In this document: piece by piece, positions 59,070 through 64,000 of the stretch
Numbering within the stretch: the first letter of the stretch is position 1
How the letters are laid out: every line of letters begins with the position of its first letter
Source: Clostridiales bacterium
GTDB lineage: Bacteria > Bacillota > Clostridia > Christensenellales > Pumilibacteraceae
Assembly: GCA_022508505.1 (NCBI GenBank)
Contig: JAFLVC010000004.1
Span: 87,232 to 151,231, forward strand
Length of the DNA stretch: 64,000 nt
Direction of reading: 5' to 3'
Notes under the pieces: generated by a model
What the model was told of the DNA's origin: nothing
What the model saw: the letters and a program-made list of their open reading frames with translations, nothing else
The model's database searches: none
Program-made: the position numbers and the translations under genes

Positions 59070-59132
59070 AATTTCACATCCCCTCAGTCGGCTCCTTCGT
59101 CGCCGACGGCTCCCATAAATTCAAGGGGAGCC
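59070..59132 (-). repeat. Family A unit, minus orientation
   Basis: TTCACATCCCCTCAGTCGGC, GCCGACGGCTCC and the AAATTCAAGGGGAGCC end, before the MMPL leader. Confidence 0.8.
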
Positions 59133-59171
59133 GAATATAGAAAACAAAACAAACAGCAAAGCCAAACAGGA

Positions 59172-59259
59172 TAGAAACGCAAAGGGTAAAACGATAGCGT
59201 AATACAGCGCGAAAAAGCAGATAAAACGCAAAACAAATCAGTGTAGAAACGCAAAGGGT
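59172..59259 (+). repeat. Direct repeat TAGAAACGCAAAGGGT in the MMPL leader
   Basis: TAGAAACGCAAAGGGT occurs at 59172-59187 and 59244-59259, 72 nt apart, each after an ACAAA-rich stretch. The second copy's AAAGGG is the only SD-like sequence before ATG 59267. A shorter relative (GGATAGAAACTGAAAA) precedes purD. Confidence 0.7.
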
Positions 59260-59266
59260 TAAAAAA

Positions 59267-61618
59267 ATGCGGAAGATTGCCGAGTTTATAGTCAACAAAC
59301 GCATACTGTTCATGATACTGTTCGCGGTCGCCGTGGTGTACTGCGCGCTTTGCATTTCGCGCGTCGACGTCGAGTATGACATATCTACGTACCTGCCCGA
59401 AAACACCGACACAAAAAAAGCGCTCGACGTCATGGCGAAGGAGTTCGAGTCGTTCGGCACGGCAACGCTGCTCGTCAAGGGGCTGCCGTCAATCGACGCC
59501 GCGAACGAGCTTCACGACGATATAATGAAAGAAGCGGGCGACGGGATTACAATGTTTTCGTTCACCGCAAATGATTATAAGGACGGCAACGCCAAGTTCT
59601 CGATAACCTTTTCGGGCAAGAGCTCGGACAAAAAGGCTCAATCAGCGTACGACAAGACGGTCAAGATAATAAAGGAAAGCGGCTATAAGTACACCGTGCC
59701 CAAGCCGCTCGTCAACAACTATGCCGAAACGCTCGCAAGCGAGGTAGTGATAATACTCGCCATTTCGGCGGCGATAATAATAGCCGTTCTGCTGTTTACG
59801 TCAAAGAGTTTTGCCGAGGTGATCGCGTTCCCGATAGTATTTATCGTCGCGGCGGTGCTCAACATGGGCACAAACTTCTGGCTGGGCAGGATTTCGTTCG
59901 TGTCCAACACAGTGTGTATAGTGTTGCAGCTCGCGCTCGCAATCGACTACGCGATCATTCTATGCCACAGGTTTACCGAGGAAAAGGAAAACAGTCCGGG
60001 CGACGCCAAGACCGCGCTGATTGCCGCGCTCGCAAAGGCGATACCGGAGATCGCGTCGAGCTCGCTGACGACTATATCGGGGCTTGTCGCGCTGATGTTC
60101 ATGCAGCTCGGTCTGGGCTTCGACCTCGGCATGGTGCTCGCAAAGAGCATAGTGTGCTCGCTCTTAACCGTGTTCCTTCTCATGCCGGGAATACTGCTGT
60201 TCCTGTCAAAAGCGATGGACAAAACTCGGCACCGCAACTTCGTGCCGAGGCTCAGGTTTTGGGGCAAGGGCGTCGTCAAGGCGCGGTACGTGCTTATACC
60301 CGTGTTCGTCGCGCTGTTTGCCGTCGGCGCGGCGCTCAGCCAAAAGATAGAATACGTCTACAGCACCGAGGATATCGACACCTCGCGCCCGACCGCGACG
60401 GTGGTCGCAAAGCGCGAGTGCGAAAAGATTTTCGGCTACGAAAACACATTCGCCATACTCGTAAAGTCGGGCGATCCCGAGTCCGAGCGGCGCATTGTCG
60501 AAACCGTCAAGGAAATGGGCGGGTACCCCGACCTCGTAAGCTCGGCGATGTGGTATTGGGGCTTGGAGTATAACGGCGTTCGCCTTACGGACAGCGTGAC
60601 GGCGGCGGAGTTTGCAGAGATAATCGACGCGGACGGACAGCTGCCGGGGATTGAAAAGATAACGGCGCAGCTGTTCGAGCTGTATGCGGGCAGTATAGGC
60701 GCCGATTATTCGGACGAGTTTGCGGCGCCCGTCATTGACATTCTCGACTACTTGATAGAAAACAAGGCGGGGATAGTGAGATTGCTTCAGCTCGCCGGAA
60801 AGCCGGAAATAGTGCCCGTGTTTACCGAAAAGCTCGCGGGCGCGGAACAGCTTTTGGGCTTTGCGAAAAGCCAGCTCGTAGGCAAGAATCACTCGCGGCT
60901 GGTGTTCAACCTCAATGCGGGGATAGAGGACGAGCGCGTGTTCAAGCTGATAAAGGAGCTGACTCCGGCGGTCAAAAAGATACGCGCTGACGCGACGTTC
61001 GCGGGGTCGAGCATGAGCGCGTACGACCTCAATCAATCGTTCTCGTCCGACAATATTCTGATAACGCTGCTTACTATAATCTTTATATATATCATACTCG
61101 CATTCACGTTTAGGAGCTGGGGCATTCCGATAGTGCTCGTGCTCGCCATTCAGGGCGCGATTTTCATGAACTTCTCGCTGCCGTTTATAACGGGCGGAAA
61201 TCTGTTCTTCTTTACGTACCTAATCATAAGCGCTATTCAGATGGGCGCGACAATCGACTACGCCATACTCGTCACCAACCGTTTCAACCACCTAAAAACG
61301 CTGCATGACAGGCGAGAGGCGATGACCGAAGCGGTGTCGGGCGCATTCCCGACGGTGTTCACTTCGGGAACGATCATGTGCGTCGCTGGGTTCTTGGTCG
61401 GCTCGCTGACATCCGATCCGCTCATTTCGTCGATAGGCATGTATATAGGCACCGGCACGATAATTTCGATAGCGTGCGTGCTGCTGGTACTGCCCGCCAT
61501 GCTGTACACCCTCGATCCGCTGCTTAAGCGCACGGTGTTCAAGCCGCGCCACCCGATGAAAAAGGTGCATTTGCCAAATCCGTCGTTGCCGATAGGCGGC
61601 GCATGGCGCATAAAATAA
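59267..61618 (+). CDS. MMPL/RND-family membrane transporter
   Basis: 783 residues, two homologous halves each with one leading helix, a large outside loop and a five-helix MMPL block. First helix RILFMILFAVAVVYCALCIS; sterol-sensing-like motif copies AIDYAIILCHRF (near 227) and GATIDYAILVTNRF (near 667), the latter with the proton-relay Asp. Resembles YdfJ/MmpL-like exporters of Firmicutes, which move lipids or hydrophobic compounds. Substrate unknown. Single gene with a repeat-derived leader and a strong terminator. Confidence 0.9.
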   Translation: MRKIAEFIVNKRILFMILFAVAVVYCALCISRVDVEYDISTYLPENTDTKKALDVMAKEFESFGTATLLVKGLPSIDAANELHDDIMKEAGDGITMFSFTANDYKDGNAKFSITFSGKSSDKKAQSAYDKTVKIIKESGYKYTVPKPLVNNYAETLASEVVIILAISAAIIIAVLLFTSKSFAEVIAFPIVFIVAAVLNMGTNFWLGRISFVSNTVCIVLQLALAIDYAIILCHRFTEEKENSPGDAKTALIAALAKAIPEIASSSLTTISGLVALMFMQLGLGFDLGMVLAKSIVCSLLTVFLLMPGILLFLSKAMDKTRHRNFVPRLRFWGKGVVKARYVLIPVFVALFAVGAALSQKIEYVYSTEDIDTSRPTATVVAKRECEKIFGYENTFAILVKSGDPESERRIVETVKEMGGYPDLVSSAMWYWGLEYNGVRLTDSVTAAEFAEIIDADGQLPGIEKITAQLFELYAGSIGADYSDEFAAPVIDILDYLIENKAGIVRLLQLAGKPEIVPVFTEKLAGAEQLLGFAKSQLVGKNHSRLVFNLNAGIEDERVFKLIKELTPAVKKIRADATFAGSSMSAYDLNQSFSSDNILITLLTIIFIYIILAFTFRSWGIPIVLVLAIQGAIFMNFSLPFITGGNLFFFTYLIISAIQMGATIDYAILVTNRFNHLKTLHDRREAMTEAVSGAFPTVFTSGTIMCVAGFLVGSLTSDPLISSIGMYIGTGTIISIACVLLVLPAMLYTLDPLLKRTVFKPRHPMKKVHLPNPSLPIGGAWRIK

Positions 61619-61679
61619 TAGATAAAAGATAATAGATAAGAATTAAGGAAGCGCGGGAAAGAGAGGCCCGCGCTTTTTC
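61616..61679 (+). terminator. AT run plus terminator after the MMPL gene
   Basis: ATAATAGATAAAAGATAATAG run (family D type, inverted), then AGCGCGGG / CCCGCGCT and TTTTT (hairpin 61650-61679). Confidence 0.88.
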
Positions 61680-61686
61680 CGCATAT

Positions 61687-61742
61687 CAGGCTTCCCTTAG
61701 TAGGGGGAGCTGTCAGCCGAATGGCTGACTGAGGGGATGTGA
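61687..61742 (+). repeat. Family A unit before the rRNA region
   Basis: GGCTTCCCTTAGTAGGGGGAGC, GTCAGCCGAATGGCTGAC (covarying, longer stem), GAGGGGATGTGAAAA. Confidence 0.85.
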
Positions 61743-61906
61743 AAACAGATCCTTCGACTCCGCTGTCGCTCCGCTCAGGATGACACAGAAAGAGCATATC
61801 ATCACGGAACAGTGATATCAAAAAGAAAGGCTCGGAATTTTTGGGTGTCATCCCGAGCTTGTCGAGGGATCTGTCAAGCGCGAGCTCTTTTCTCTCGCGC
61901 TTCCGC
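61727..61906 (+). repeat. 180-bp composite repeat, second copy
   Basis: Matches 42551-42730 except for one base (AAAGGCTCGG instead of AAAGACTCGG). Overlaps the end of the preceding family A unit. Confidence 0.9.
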
Positions 61907-61910
61907 ATAT

Positions 61911-61965
61911 CAGGCTCCCATTGAATTTAGGGGAGCTGTCAAAGCTGACCGAGGGACTGTTTATG
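61911..61965 (+). repeat. Diverged family A unit
   Basis: GGCTCCCATTGAATTTAGGGGAGC, then GTCAAAGCTGAC and GAGGGA end. Confidence 0.65.
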
Positions 61966-62014
61966 GATTACCGTAACGTCTCGCTTTCCCATTTTGTAAG
62001 AGGTTTGCTCCATG

Positions 62015-62072
62015 TCCCGCCCCTCATCGGGCGTAACAATCGGCAAATAACGGCAGTCCACACACGAGGGTA
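62015..62072 (+). repeat. Family B unit upstream of the rRNA promoter
   Basis: CCCGCCCCTCATCGGGCGTAA, ACGGCAGTCCACACACGAGGG; lacks the TGT hairpin; ends about 40 nt before the -35. Confidence 0.8.
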
Positions 62073-62113
62073 AAAAATTCTGAAAAATTTTTTAAAAAAT
62101 CATTGAAAAATGC

Positions 62114-62142
62114 TTGACACCCCATTATATATGTGGTATTAT
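62114..62142 (+). promoter_or_regulatory. Promoter of the 23S rRNA gene
   Basis: TTGACA (62114-62119), 17 bp, TATTAT (62137-62142), preceded by A/T-rich tracts like an UP element. Leader of about 270 nt to the mature 5' end. Confidence 0.85.
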
Positions 62143-62418
62143 GACAAAGCTCTCGCGAATTGCGAGACGCACACGGGTTTCCATGTATCGCGAATAAGCC
62201 ATACCTCTGGACATGATGAGCAATAACGTTAAAGGTGCAAAAAGCCGAGTTGTTGTTTGTTGTGTTTTTTTTGACCTCTAAGGCAAACCGTGTCGAACAT
62301 TGACAACTGCATATAACTTAAAGCGAGTATACAAATTATTCAAATATTGGTGATATGTATTTATGTATCGCAATTTGTAAGTTTTATCTTGTAATTTCTT
62401 ATTTTTTAGGAATTGGAC
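62143..62418 (+). other. rRNA leader, ITS-like, without a 16S gene
   Basis: GAACATTGACAACTGCATA (62295-62313) resembles the box of Firmicutes 16S-23S spacers (TTCTTTGAAAACTGAATA), used in antitermination and processing. Here it is preceded by a promoter instead of 16S. No tRNA was found in it. Confidence 0.6.

Positions 62419-64000
<1,582 letters not shown>

Overview
The window looks like a chromosomal piece of an uncultured low-to-mid-GC Firmicute, probably an anaerobic gut-type Clostridia. This rests on consensus sigma-A promoters (TTGACA-17-TATAAT), formate-tetrahydrofolate ligase beside a formate/nitrite channel, a bacterial GlnRS, a clostridial-type single-chain PurL, and Ig-like (BIG2) lipoproteins. 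No 16S gene is present, so the lineage is inference. Coding DNA is G/C-rich at third positions; one island (about 28,980-30,660) is clearly AT-rich.

Layout. 1-18,900: housekeeping and metabolism: RecD2 (5' end outside the window), an MFS-like membrane protein, Fhs, GlnRS, an SDR epimerase, a short AlaRS without its C-terminal domain, LeuRS, an FNT channel, a Na/Pi-type transporter, a DUF3737/PatB pair, tRNA-Arg(CCU) and an alpha/beta hydrolase. 18,988-28,936: a compact, all-plus-strand, tailed-phage-like (podovirus-like) head and packaging cluster: large terminase, portal, scaffold, capsid, connector, nozzle-like protein, two holin-like proteins and several small proteins. It is closed by a strong terminator and has no recognisable integrase, repressor, replication gene, tape measure or endolysin. 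28,980-30,660: AT-rich island with two small membrane proteins and a partial gene duplication. 30,700-34,300: MscL and a PP2C phosphatase/Ser-Thr kinase operon. 34,500-42,500 (minus strand): a surface beta-glucan module of GH16 lipoprotein, Ig/carbohydrate-binding lipoprotein and membrane-anchored GH3. 42,800-53,620: purine biosynthesis purE-C-M-N-H-D-L without purF. 54,100-61,620: a giant Ig-repeat lipoprotein, two unknown genes and an MMPL/RND transporter. 62,419-end: 5' part of a 23S rRNA gene with its own promoter and no 16S gene before it.

Fhs, the FNT channel and the formyl-THF-dependent enzymes PurN and PurH make a coherent one-carbon/purine theme. From about 30 kb onward, nearly every intergenic gap is filled by dispersed repeat families, called A to E here. 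Family A is a double hairpin. Family B is a roughly 84-nt unit, often ending in a hairpin with a fixed TGT loop and covarying stems; it usually lies just 5' of genes and in their orientation. Two genes (the FNT channel and the gene at 57,900) have perfect promoters placed so that the transcript should begin at the A of the ATG, so both should be leaderless.

The best candidates for undescribed biology are the phage-derived particle cluster without mobility or lysis genes, and the gene-proximal family B repeats with their covarying hairpins.
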